From Methylococcaceae bacterium NSP1-2 (lineage in GTDB: Bacteria; Pseudomonadota; Gammaproteobacteria; Methylococcales; Methylomonadaceae), in contig NQJH01000055.1 in the NCBI GenBank assembly GCA_002256685.1, positions 1 through 8,307 of the forward strand: DNA of 8,307 bases, written 5' to 3'. Shown here one piece after another: positions 1 through 7,133 of the stretch; the first letter of the stretch is position 1; each line of letters opens with the position of its first letter. The notes under the pieces are model-generated. The model ran no database searches. It was not told where the DNA came from and was given only the letters and a program-made list of their open reading frames with translations. The position numbers were made by a program, and so were the translations under genes.

Positions 1-681
1 ATTATTAGGTGCTAAGGCTAAGGCTTTAAATACTAAATCAGCGGATTTACCTGACACTTGTTCATCATTGGCAAACGATAACGCCTCTGCATAAGCCAGC
101 ATTACGTCGGGTTTATCACCTAATAGTTTATAGGCGTGGGCAAAGGCATCGGCAGATTTAGCGTATTGTTGTTGGTATTTATACGATTTACCCAACATCA
201 GCCAACCTTCGGCATTGTTGGGATCAGCTTGCATTTTTTTCGCCAACCCATCGACCATTTTATTAATGGCTTCTTGATTAGGCATGGCAGGTTCATTGCT
301 TGCCAACATCTCAGATGTTGGCTCAATCGCGTTGAATGTGCCTAACTGCCAATATAGGGTAACGGCTAATACGGGAAGCATGACCATCAGTACAACAGCC
401 ATCCACCGACCTTGTGAAGAAGCGTTCACTTGCGTTTGTAGGTCGAGATCATCACTTAACGCCTGCTCCAGTTCAGCGCGTTGCTCATCATATTGGGCTG
501 GGCTTAAGGCATTCGACTGTAATTGTTCGGTTAATTCAGCTAAACGATGTTTTGCAATGGCAATATTGCGCTCATCGATAGCGGCAGGGGCAATGGAGCG
601 TTGTCGCCACAGCGGCGGCAAAATAAATAACAATGCCAGCAATACTAAACAACCAGCAATCAGCAAAAATAATAGTGTCAA
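1..681 (-). CDS. ccmI: Cytochrome c maturation protein CcmI, N-terminal part (runs off left edge)
   Basis: Inner-membrane TPR protein of System I cytochrome c maturation; the family binds the C-terminus of apocytochrome c and brings it to the haem ligation machinery. 227 codons are visible and stay open to base 1. Residues 2-21 form a first membrane segment, followed by PPLW and a charged helical loop (about 36-92) rich in Leu, Glu and Gln; a second membrane segment lies at about 94-112 (starting WMAVVLMVMLPV). From about residue 140 a TPR-like region starts with AEGWLMLGKSY, and the last visible residues are LALAPNN. The family is usually around 400 residues, so roughly the C-terminal half is missing. 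The start is a TTG at 681-679 that overlaps the ccmH TGA stop. It is chosen because a GGAG lies 8 nt upstream and the first membrane segment follows at once; the next in-frame ATG would delete that segment. Being separate from ccmH differs from the fused E. coli CcmH. Identification rests on topology and neighbours. Confidence 0.9.
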   Translation of the reverse strand, partial: MTLLFLLIAGCLVLLALLFILPPLWRQRSIAPAAIDERNIAIAKHRLAELTEQLQSNALSPAQYDEQRAELEQALSDDLDLQTQVNASSQGRWMAVVLMVMLPVLAVTLYWQLGTFNAIEPTSEMLASNEPAMPNQEAINKMVDGLAKKMQADPNNAEGWLMLGKSYKYQQQYAKSADAFAHAYKLLGDKPDVMLAYAEALSFANDEQVSGKSADLVFKALALAPNN

Positions 682-1145
682 GATAAATTCTCCGTGTCCT
701 TATCAGTCAATAAACGACGGACAGCCGCCAATTTTTCCACATCCTCGACCTTAGCAGATGGAATGGTTTTTTTGCGGCGAACAAATAAAAACACAGTCAG
801 TAAACCGACCACTAAAAACGCTACAGGGCCTAACCAAAGCAAGCCAGTTTTTGCTTTAAAGGGCGGTTTATATAATACAAAATCGCCATAGCGTTCAGTC
901 ATAAACTGCAATATCTCATCCTTGCTTTTGCCTTGTTGGAGCATTTCATACACTTGTCTACGCAAATCGGCAGCCAGTTCAGCATTAGAATCACCAATGG
1001 TTTGGTTTTGACACACTAAACAGCGCAGTTCTGAAACCAGCGTGTTATAAGCCGCTTGCTGTTCGGGGTTGGTGAGTTGATAAGTATCAACTGCACTTGC
1101 CAACGGAGACAGCAACAGTAAAAAAACAATTAGCAACGGTTTCAT
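678..1145 (-). CDS. ccmH: Cytochrome c-type biogenesis thiol oxidoreductase CcmH (short form)
   Basis: Membrane-anchored periplasmic thiol protein of System I. It takes part in reducing the CXXCH cysteines of apocytochrome c, working with CcmG, before CcmF/CcmI-dependent haem attachment. The 155-residue protein has a cleavable-looking signal peptide (residues 1-18, ending ASA), the family hallmark LRCLVCQNQ with the redox pair Cys42 and Cys45, a three-helix-type domain through about residue 92, and one membrane segment at about 102-122 followed by RRKK. This is the short single-domain form found in pseudomonads, not the E. coli protein fused to CcmI. The ATG overlaps the ccmG stop by 4 nt (ATGA), and its own stop overlaps the ccmI start, so translation of the three genes is probably coupled. 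No strong Shine-Dalgarno sequence is seen. Confidence 0.96.
   Translation of the reverse strand: MKPLLIVFLLLLSPLASAVDTYQLTNPEQQAAYNTLVSELRCLVCQNQTIGDSNAELAADLRRQVYEMLQQGKSKDEILQFMTERYGDFVLYKPPFKAKTGLLWLGPVAFLVVGLLTVFLFVRRKKTIPSAKVEDVEKLAAVRRLLTDKDTENLS
690..693 (-). promoter_or_regulatory. Ribosome binding site for ccmI (GGAG)
   Basis: GGAG on the minus strand, inside the last codons of ccmH, lies 8 nt before the TTG at 681-679. It is the main sequence support for taking this TTG as the ccmI start, since no ATG is available near the N-terminus. It implies re-initiation by ribosomes finishing ccmH. Confidence 0.65.
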
Positions 1146-1699
1146 AGCGTTTCTGCTTGCAATGTGGCAATGAGAGGAAGAAAAATGTTCTGTACATCAT
1201 CAGCGGTTACGGGTCCCGTGTGTTTGTAACGAATCACCCCTTTTTTATCGATAACAAAGGTTTCAGGAACACCATACACGCCCCAATCAATACCGATGCG
1301 CCCGTCCTGATCCATGATACTGACCGTGTAGGGATTGCCTAAGGTATCTAACCAATTTTTTGCAGCAGCTGGATCATCTTTATAATTTAAACCGACAATC
1401 ACAGCGGTTTGTTGTTTAGCTAACTGGTTAAGTATGGGATGTTCAGAACGACACGAAACACACCATGAAGCCCACACATTAAACAACCACACTTGACCTT
1501 TTAAATCGGTAGTGGACAGCTTTTCAATCGGCGCAGTCAGTTTAGGCGCGGAAAATAGCGGTGCAGGTTTGTTAATAAATGGGGATGGAATATCATGTGG
1601 ATTTAGTCTTAAACCCAGTGCGAGAAACACCGCCAGTACGATAAATAAAACTAAAGGTATGATGAATTTAAGCATATTTAAATGGTAGAAACGTTGCAT
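1142..1699 (-). CDS. ccmG: Thiol:disulfide interchange protein CcmG/DsbE
   Basis: Periplasmic, membrane-tethered thioredoxin-fold reductant of the cytochrome c maturation pathway; it passes electrons from a DsbD-type donor to apocytochrome c or CcmH. The 185-residue protein has one N-terminal membrane anchor (about residues 11-30), a thioredoxin domain with the active site WASWCVSC (Cys80, Cys83) and the cis-proline loop GVYGVPETF (Pro145). The length is normal for the family. Two starts are possible: ATG at 1699 and ATG at 1675 (Met9), and neither has a clear Shine-Dalgarno sequence. The upstream ATG lies inside a 17-bp palindrome. The gene follows yacG by only 20 bp, and no ccmF is upstream, unlike the usual ccmF-ccmG order, so it is detached from the rest of the ccm set or that set lies elsewhere. 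The active-site dipeptide Val-Ser, rather than a Pro-containing one, is a mild variation. Confidence 0.95.
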   Translation of the reverse strand: MQRFYHLNMLKFIIPLVLFIVLAVFLALGLRLNPHDIPSPFINKPAPLFSAPKLTAPIEKLSTTDLKGQVWLFNVWASWCVSCRSEHPILNQLAKQQTAVIVGLNYKDDPAAAKNWLDTLGNPYTVSIMDQDGRIGIDWGVYGVPETFVIDKKGVIRYKHTGPVTADDVQNIFLPLIATLQAETL

Positions 1700-1707
1700 T
1701 GCAACGT
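1691..1707. repeat. 17-bp perfect palindrome over the ccmG start
   Basis: Two 8-bp arms (ACGTTGCA and TGCAACGT) flank a single central T. The upstream ccmG ATG (1699-1697) sits at the centre. As RNA it could fold into a 7-bp stem with a 3-nt loop containing the AU of the start codon. It could be a protein-binding dyad, a translational control element, or chance. Confidence 0.45.
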
Positions 1708-1719
1708 CTAACGAATAGG

Positions 1720-1917
1720 TTATTGAAAAAAAGCATCCTCATCGTTATCGCCTTCTGGCAATAACGACTCACCTGCAATGCGCTTTTCTTCCATCACCCA
1801 TTCGCCTAAATCAATCAAGCGACAGCGTTCACTACAGAAAGGCTTAAACAGCTGTTCAGCCGTCCAAGGCACCGCACGCTGACAAGTGGGGCATTTTACT
1901 ATGAGTGGGGATGACAT
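1720..1917 (-). CDS. yacG: DNA gyrase inhibitor YacG, zinc-binding
   Basis: Small cytoplasmic zinc protein; the E. coli homologue binds GyrB and blocks DNA binding by gyrase. The 65-residue product carries the four zinc ligands as CPTC (Cys9, Cys12) and CSERC (Cys28, Cys32), followed by the family signature DLGEWVMEEKRI (residues 36-47) and a flexible acidic tail (PEGDNDEDAFF). Length is typical for the family. The ATG shares one base with the zapD stop (TGATG), so the two are probably translationally coupled; there is no convincing Shine-Dalgarno sequence. The coaE-zapD-yacG order matches E. coli; pseudomonads usually place yacG before zapD. The last part of the gene contains a strong hairpin followed by a T run, so this may be the end of the pil-coaE-zapD-yacG transcription unit. 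Confidence 0.95.
   Translation of the reverse strand: MSSPLIVKCPTCQRAVPWTAEQLFKPFCSERCRLIDLGEWVMEEKRIAGESLLPEGDNDEDAFFQ
1726..1767 (-). terminator. Terminator-like hairpin with downstream T7, inside the end of yacG
   Basis: On the minus strand an 11-bp stem (arms at 1767-1757 and 1752-1742, one U-G pair) closes a 4-nt AGAA loop. Nine bases later comes a run of seven T (1732-1726), ending 4 bases before the yacG stop codon. The spacing between stem and T run is longer than in a standard intrinsic terminator, so efficient termination is doubtful. The position at the last gene of the coaE-zapD-yacG set, just before the functionally unrelated ccmG, fits a transcription-unit boundary. Confidence 0.35.
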
Positions 1918-2675
1918 CAGAATAAACAGCAGCTTAGCGTAAAAGGAATATTATCAGTGCTTTGTACAGGGCGGGCATCACCGACCGAGGGATTCATAAA
2001 TCTAACGGAGCAACGGTGCTTGCCACCACTGATTTCTGCGAAACAATGAATGGATTTATCAACACTCACTCTGAGCATTTGGTAAGACTGATCTTTATCG
2101 AGTGCAATTTGAAAAAATCCCGCTTGGGCAACTTCTTGACTGCATGAGTGACTGTTACTGGTGCGTATAAAGTTAAGAATCGAATAAATGGCGATACGAA
2201 TATCATCAAATGGACTACTCCATTGTTGAAGATTTTTTAGGCGTATTGCCTCATCTTGCTCTAACCAATAATGGTATTCAGGCAAATCAAAAGAACAGGT
2301 TCCACCAGGAATCGCGCTTCGTTGGGCAACGCTCTGAAATAAGTCACTTTGCATCACATGCGTGCCTATTTTTCCTTTGACTGCATGAAGTTTTTTACTC
2401 ATTTGTTCAAGTTCGAGCAGAATATCCACATTTTGATTATCAGCCATTTTACTCAAAATTTTTGCATCACGATCCAGTTCTTTCATCACCTCTGATTTCA
2501 AATCGTTACGTTTAAAGATCATGATAATATCCAGCAGCACATTCAATGCGGCTCGTTTATCCGCCGCTGTCGCACCTGCTGAAAAATGAACAAATTGTTG
2601 AAATAGCTGTTCTAGCCTTATGAAAACACGAATTCGTTCATTGAGTGGAAATTCATAAGTAATGGTGGTGTTCAC
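1917..2675 (-). CDS. zapD: Cell division protein ZapD
   Basis: Cytoplasmic FtsZ-binding protein (former YacF, DUF1342) that cross-links FtsZ protofilaments and supports Z-ring assembly. The 252-residue length is normal. Family motifs visible are the N-terminal YEFPLNERIRVFIRLEQLF (7-25), the central IPGGTCSFDLPEYHYWL (122-138), and the C-terminal beta-rich part with MLRVSVD (200-206) and GGKHRCSVRFM (217-227). The first two thirds are helical and the last third is beta-rich, as in the known fold. The start is GTG at 2675, 13 bp after the coaE stop; an AGGA at 2690-2687 overlaps that TAG stop and is 11 nt from the GTG, which is rather far. The end overlaps the yacG ATG by one base. Placement between coaE and yacG supports the call. 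Confidence 0.96.
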   Translation of the reverse strand: MNTTITYEFPLNERIRVFIRLEQLFQQFVHFSAGATAADKRAALNVLLDIIMIFKRNDLKSEVMKELDRDAKILSKMADNQNVDILLELEQMSKKLHAVKGKIGTHVMQSDLFQSVAQRSAIPGGTCSFDLPEYHYWLEQDEAIRLKNLQQWSSPFDDIRIAIYSILNFIRTSNSHSCSQEVAQAGFFQIALDKDQSYQMLRVSVDKSIHCFAEISGGKHRCSVRFMNPSVGDARPVQSTDNIPFTLSCCLF

Positions 2676-2688
2676 AGACGTATTTATC

Positions 2689-3285
2689 CTAGTAAGTGCT
2701 TAATGAAAGATATAAATTGTGCAATTTTTCAACTTGTTGCGCAAGTTCGGTCGTGTTTTTAGCGTTATCAATAACATCATCGGCGTGTGCTATTCTAAAG
2801 GCGCGTGACACTTGAATATCAATAATAGACTGTACACGTGCTACAGATAGATGATCGCGTTCAACAACTCGTTCAATTTGAGTTTCTACAGGGCAGTCAA
2901 CCACTAATACTCTATTCACAAAATCAGCCTTATCCGTTTCAAATAATAACGGAATACTGAGAATGCAATAAGGTGTGTTAAGTAATGCCAGTTGTGCTTG
3001 TATAGTTTGATAAACCAAAGGATGAATAATATCTTCCAGTTTTTGTTTTTGCGCAGGATCGCTAAAAACCAGCTCACGAATAGTATTTCTATTGAGCGAA
3101 CCATCGGCATTTAAACTCGCCACACCGAATGTTTGTTCAATTAATTTAAGTGCAGGTTGCCCAACAGTAACCAGTTGATGCGCAATGTCATCTGCATCAA
3201 TGACAGGCACATTAAATTGAGTAAAAAGTCCAGCAACCGTGCTTTTACCACAACCGATACCGCCAGTGAGTCCTATTTTTAGCAC
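2689..3285 (-). CDS. coaE: Dephospho-CoA kinase
   Basis: Cytoplasmic enzyme that phosphorylates the 3'-hydroxyl of the ribose of dephospho-CoA with ATP, the last step of coenzyme A synthesis. The 198-residue protein starts with the P-loop GGIGCGKST (residues 8-16), then the VIDADDIAHQLV segment (28-39) with conserved Asp residues, IIHPLV (86-91), IPLLFE (111-116), the lid region with ERDHLSVARVQ (142-152) and QVS (158-160), and the late motif ADDVIDN (168-174). Length is typical. The start is a GTG at 3285, 4 bp after the pilD stop; only a weak AGG is seen 11 nt upstream, so expression may depend on coupling to pilD. Its location right after pilD is a well-known gammaproteobacterial arrangement. 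Confidence 0.97.
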   Translation of the reverse strand: MLKIGLTGGIGCGKSTVAGLFTQFNVPVIDADDIAHQLVTVGQPALKLIEQTFGVASLNADGSLNRNTIRELVFSDPAQKQKLEDIIHPLVYQTIQAQLALLNTPYCILSIPLLFETDKADFVNRVLVVDCPVETQIERVVERDHLSVARVQSIIDIQVSRAFRIAHADDVIDNAKNTTELAQQVEKLHNLYLSLSTY

Positions 3286-3289
3286 AAGC

Positions 3290-4153
3290 TTACAAACCTA
3301 CCGATGTTAAATACAGGCGATTAATATCATTGCCCCATAACAAAGCTATCCAGCCCGCTGCCGCTAAATAAGGACCAAAAGGAATGGGAATAGTATGATC
3401 ACGTTTTGCAATAACGATCATGCTGATACCGATAACTGCACCGACTAATGACGATAATAAAATAATCAGCGGTAATGTTTGCCAACCTAGCCACGCACCG
3501 AATAATGCCAGCAATTTAAAATCACCATAACCCATGCCTTCTTTGCCTGTCGCGAGTTTAAAGCCTTGATAAACTAACCAAAGCACCAGATAACCCGCAA
3601 CCGCACCGATAATACTCGCGTCAGTATTGGTATATACATCAAACAAGCTCAATAATAGCCCCAACCAAAGCAGTGGCAGAGTGATGGAATCAGGCAATAA
3701 TTGGTGATCGATGTCGATAAAACTCAGTGCAATTAAACACCACGTCAGCAGTAACGCAAATCCCACTTGGGGCGTATAACCAAAATGCAATGCAACCAGC
3801 ACAGACGTTATCGCTGTGAAGGCTTCTATTAGCGGATAACGTAAGCTAATCGGGTTTTTACAATTTGCACATCGCCCTTTTAAAAAAATATAACTAATAA
3901 CAGGAATATTTTGATAAGGCTGAATGGGTGATTGACAGTTTGGACAACGGGATAACGGTAACGACAGATTAAAAGGCTCACCTTCCTCTTCGGCATCCAT
4001 TTGCAAATACTCAATACAGTCTTTACGCCAACTGCGTTGTAACATAATCGGTAGCCGATAAATCACCACATTGAGAAAACTACCGACTAGCAGACCAATA
4101 ATACCGACTAAGCCAGCAAATAAATAAGGTGAAGTTGAGAGTAGAGCTGTCAT
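3290..4153 (-). CDS. pilD: Type IV prepilin peptidase / N-methyltransferase PilD
   Basis: Polytopic inner-membrane aspartyl protease that cleaves the leader of prepilins (and often type II secretion pseudopilins) and methylates the new N-terminal residue. The 287-residue protein has a first membrane segment (about 11-31) followed by the cytoplasmic methylase domain with the four zinc cysteines (Cys70, Cys73, Cys95, Cys98) and the GSFLNVVIYRLP motif (24-35). The peptidase half carries FIDIDHQLLPD (145-155; Asp147, Asp149) and GMGYGDFK (206-213; Asp211), with several hydrophobic segments after it. All expected catalytic and zinc residues are present. The ATG directly abuts the pilC stop (TAAATG), so coupled translation is likely. 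No pilin substrate gene lies in the window. Confidence 0.97.
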   Translation of the reverse strand: MTALLSTSPYLFAGLVGIIGLLVGSFLNVVIYRLPIMLQRSWRKDCIEYLQMDAEEEGEPFNLSLPLSRCPNCQSPIQPYQNIPVISYIFLKGRCANCKNPISLRYPLIEAFTAITSVLVALHFGYTPQVGFALLLTWCLIALSFIDIDHQLLPDSITLPLLWLGLLLSLFDVYTNTDASIIGAVAGYLVLWLVYQGFKLATGKEGMGYGDFKLLALFGAWLGWQTLPLIILLSSLVGAVIGISMIVIAKRDHTIPIPFGPYLAAAGWIALLWGNDINRLYLTSVGL

Positions 4154-5380
4154 TTAACCAACCGCCGCACCCAGTTTGAAGATAGGCAAATACATAGCCA
4201 CAATCAAACCGCCGACTAAAATACCTAATATCACCATAATAATCGGTTCCATTAAGCTGCTGAGGTTATCGACCAGATTGTCCACTTCTTCATCATAAAA
4301 ATCAGCTACTTTACTTAACATAGCATCCATAGACCCCGCTTCTTCACCAATAGCAATCATTTGTTGCACCATGTGTGGAAAAAGACCAACTTGCGCCATA
4401 GCGGCCTGCAATCGTTGCCCCATTGAAACTTCTTCACGAATTCTCATCACGGCTTCGGCATAAATAATGTTACCGCACGCCCCAGCAACTGATTCCAACG
4501 CTTCAACTAAAGGGACACCTGCGGCAGACATGGTTGACAAGGTTCTGGCAAACCGGGCAATAGCCGATTTGTTTAAAATGATGCCAACAATGGGCAACTT
4601 GAGCATCGTTCTGTCCAAAAAGTGATTAAATGCGGGGGATCGCTTTTTGAAATAATCGAACACTTTAACAGCAACGAAAATAATACCAATAACAATATAC
4701 CAATTTGCCTGCATCCATTCAGACATGTGAATTACCATGAGTGTGAAAGCGGGTAAAGTAGCACCGAAACTGGCAAACAGCTCAGCAAATACCGGAACAA
4801 CAAAAACCAGCAGAATAGTCGTTACCACAAAAGCCACAACCAGTACCGCAATAGGGTAAGTCAGTGCTTTTTTGATTTTTTTCTTCATGGACTCGGTTTT
4901 TTCTTTGTAGGTGGCAATTTTCCCCAACAAACCTTCTAATATCCCTGCTTTTTCACCTGCTTCAACCAAATTACAAAATAACTCATCAAAGTAGATGGGT
5001 CGTTTTCTCAGTGATTCAGCGAGGGTATCGCCCCCTTCAATATCGGTTTTTATGCCGAGTAATAACTCACGCATACTCAGGTTTTCATGACCTTTACCGA
5101 CAATATCGAATGCTTGCACCAACGCTACACCCGCTTGCAACATGGTCGCTAGCTGTCTGGCAAAAATAGCAATATCACCTGGTGTAATGGCTTGAGATTT
5201 AGGACCGAATAACGAGTATTCCTTGGGTTTTTTTTTGATTTTGGTAACCCGATACCCCATTTTTCGTAATTCAGTTTTCGCCGCCATATCGTTTTTTGCG
5301 GCGATTTCTCCCTTGGCAGGTTTCTTGTTTTTATCAAGTCCTTGCCAAATAAAGTCTATTTGTTCAATTTGATCAGCCAT
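4154..5380 (-). CDS. pilC: Type IV pilus inner-membrane platform protein PilC
   Basis: Integral inner-membrane platform of the type IV pilus, contacting the PilB extension ATPase on the cytoplasmic side and adding pilin subunits at the fibre base. The 408-residue length is standard. Two repeated GspF/T2SSF domains can be seen, about residues 72-195 (IFARQLATMLQAGVAL, then VEAGEKAG) and about 275-397 (RFARTLSTMSAAGVPL, then IAIGEEAGS), with membrane segments at about 175-197, 227-243 and 378-400. The N-terminal 60 residues are the soluble PilC-specific domain. The start ATG has a clear AAGGA located in the last codons of pilB. A run of nine A (5236-5228) encodes part of KIKKKPKE at about residues 48-54, a potential slippage site. 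It sits 2 bp after pilB and abuts pilD. Confidence 0.97.
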   Translation of the reverse strand: MADQIEQIDFIWQGLDKNKKPAKGEIAAKNDMAAKTELRKMGYRVTKIKKKPKEYSLFGPKSQAITPGDIAIFARQLATMLQAGVALVQAFDIVGKGHENLSMRELLLGIKTDIEGGDTLAESLRKRPIYFDELFCNLVEAGEKAGILEGLLGKIATYKEKTESMKKKIKKALTYPIAVLVVAFVVTTILLVFVVPVFAELFASFGATLPAFTLMVIHMSEWMQANWYIVIGIIFVAVKVFDYFKKRSPAFNHFLDRTMLKLPIVGIILNKSAIARFARTLSTMSAAGVPLVEALESVAGACGNIIYAEAVMRIREEVSMGQRLQAAMAQVGLFPHMVQQMIAIGEEAGSMDAMLSKVADFYDEEVDNLVDNLSSLMEPIIMVILGILVGGLIVAMYLPIFKLGAAVG

Positions 5381-5382
5381 GA

Positions 5383-7092
5383 TTATTCCTTCGTTATGCG
5401 GTCAATTTCTTCTAAACTGGTCATGCCCATACGCACTTTGTTGAGTCCTGACCTCCGTAAATCATTAAAACCTTCGGCTAAAGAACACTCGGCTATTTCC
5501 ATTGCATTCGCACCATTTAAAATTAGTTCACGCAGTTTTTCTGTCATTTTCATGACTTGATAAATACCGACTCGACCTTTATAGCCATTCGTACATTCGT
5601 CGCAACCGACAGGTCCGTATACATGTAGGTCTTTTAACTCTTCTTCGTTAAAACCTGCTTCCAAAAGAATTTTATCGGGGAAATTCATTAGTTTTTTACA
5701 ATGAGTACAAAGCCTTCTACCTAAACGCTGCGCCATAATTAGATTGACCGCAGACACTACGTTAAAAGCGGGAATCCCCATTTGTAGCAGTCGGTTCAGC
5801 GTTTGCGGCGCGTCATTGGTGTGTAATGTCGATAACACTAAGTGACCCGTTTGGGCAGCTTTCACGGCAATCTCAGCGGTTTCTAAGTCACGAATCTCAC
5901 CTACCATGATAATATCAGGATCTTGCCGTAAAAAAGCCCGCAAGGAAGTAGCAAATGTTAAACCCGCCTTAGGATTCATATTAACCTGATTAATACCATC
6001 TACGGTAATTTCCACAGGGTCTTCCGCCGTGGAAATATTAACATCCGTTTTATTAAGCAGGTTTAATCCCGTATAAAGCGTGACAGTTTTACCACTACCC
6101 GTTGGTCCTGTGACCAGTACCAACCCGTAAGGGCGGTTAATGGCTTCGAGGAAAAGTTCTTGCTGAATAGGTTCAAACCCCAGCTTTTCAATACCCAATT
6201 GTGCGTTAGTCGGATCTAAAATACGCAACACGACTTTTTCGCCAAACAACGTTGGGCAGGTATTGACTCGAAAATCAATGGCGCGGTTTTTAGATAAGAT
6301 CATCTTAATACGACCATCCTGAGGAACTCGACGTTCAGCAATATCCATTTTCGACATGACTTTAATTCGAGAAACAATTCTATTAGATATGCCAGGCGGT
6401 GGACTCACAATAGTATGTAACATGCCATCTGTTCTAAAACGAATGCGAAACGTTTTTTCATAAGGCTCGAAATGTATATCCGATACGCCTTTTTTAATGG
6501 CTTCCAATAGTACTTTATTGACAAAACGCACAATCGGAGCTTCATCGACATCGGCATTAATATCAAGTTTAGTACCGTCGTCATCGTCCTTGATGACCAG
6601 ATTATCCATATCCTCATCAAGCATATCGCTGATAGAGGCTTCCTCCGCTTCCAAAGCGACTTCAATATATTTAGCTAACTTATTTTCTTCAACCAGAATT
6701 ACTTTTGGATTCAATAAGCTATGAAACTTAATATCGTCCAATGTCTGAGAGCTAGTTGGGTCAGAGACCGCGATAAACAACGATTTACCCCGCACCAGCA
6801 GCGGCAGGGCATTGTGTTGTCGTATCAGTTTTTCACTGATTCGAGCGGTAGGTAGCGTTCGGCAATCAATAGCATCCAGATCAAACAACGGCAAACCAAA
6901 CTGCATGGATATTTTTTCTGCAACCGCTCTGCTGTCAATTAATTTATGCGCAGCAAGATAGGTTAGTGTCGGAACTTTATGTTTTTTCGCTTCTTGGTCA
7001 TGAATTTTGGCATCACTTTCAGTCAGTAATTCACTCTGAATAAGAAAATTCACAATACCGCTAAGTTGAACATCTTTTGGGGCAGTAGCCAT
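5383..7092 (-). CDS. pilB: Type IV pilus assembly ATPase PilB
   Basis: Cytoplasmic hexameric ATPase that drives pilus extension through the PilC platform. The 569-residue protein has the N-terminal GspE/MshEN-type domain (about 1-145), an acidic linker (about 148-185), the N2 domain with SDIHFEPYEKTFRIRFRTDG (204-223), and the ATPase core: Walker A GPTGSGKT (329-336), Asp box around TAEDPVEI (355-362), Walker B PDIIMVGEIRD (392-402) and His box HLVLSTLHTNDA (417-428). A zinc tetracysteine follows (Cys462, Cys465, Cys497, Cys500), typical of PilB/GspE extension enzymes and absent from the PilT retraction family. The N-terminal domain and the pilC/pilD neighbours favour PilB over GspE. The ATG at 7092 has no clear Shine-Dalgarno sequence. 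The gene follows valS by 78 bp and is not preceded by a pilin gene. Confidence 0.97.
   Translation of the reverse strand: MATAPKDVQLSGIVNFLIQSELLTESDAKIHDQEAKKHKVPTLTYLAAHKLIDSRAVAEKISMQFGLPLFDLDAIDCRTLPTARISEKLIRQHNALPLLVRGKSLFIAVSDPTSSQTLDDIKFHSLLNPKVILVEENKLAKYIEVALEAEEASISDMLDEDMDNLVIKDDDDGTKLDINADVDEAPIVRFVNKVLLEAIKKGVSDIHFEPYEKTFRIRFRTDGMLHTIVSPPPGISNRIVSRIKVMSKMDIAERRVPQDGRIKMILSKNRAIDFRVNTCPTLFGEKVVLRILDPTNAQLGIEKLGFEPIQQELFLEAINRPYGLVLVTGPTGSGKTVTLYTGLNLLNKTDVNISTAEDPVEITVDGINQVNMNPKAGLTFATSLRAFLRQDPDIIMVGEIRDLETAEIAVKAAQTGHLVLSTLHTNDAPQTLNRLLQMGIPAFNVVSAVNLIMAQRLGRRLCTHCKKLMNFPDKILLEAGFNEEELKDLHVYGPVGCDECTNGYKGRVGIYQVMKMTEKLRELILNGANAMEIAECSLAEGFNDLRRSGLNKVRMGMTSLEEIDRITKE
5387..5391 (-). 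promoter_or_regulatory. Ribosome binding site for pilC (AAGGA)
   Basis: AAGGA in the last two sense codons of pilB, 6 nt before the pilC ATG. It is the cleanest Shine-Dalgarno sequence in the window and confirms both the pilC start and tight pilB-pilC coupling. Confidence 0.7.
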
Positions 7093-7133
7093 TTAATCGT
7101 ACGTTGTCAGTAGTGAAAAATTATGAGTAAACG

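Noticed and set aside
284..754. 156-codon plus-strand open frame opposite ccmI and the end of ccmH
   Set aside because: It is antisense to two clearly recognisable genes, has a Ser/Cys/Arg-rich composition typical of a reverse-frame shadow, and shows no recognisable domain.
1700..1719. Separate promoter for ccmG in the 20-bp yacG-ccmG gap
   Set aside because: The gap is too short, and the region inside the end of yacG has a TTGCCA but no acceptable -10 at correct spacing.
5149..5337. 62-codon minus-strand frame overlapping the start of pilC
   Set aside because: It is the shifted frame of pilC with no protein-like features; it matters only as the frame entered if one A is lost from the A9 run.
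6405..6665. 86-codon minus-strand frame inside pilB
   Set aside because: The pilB frame here encodes conserved PilB sequence with intact motifs on both sides, so this is an alternative-frame shadow.
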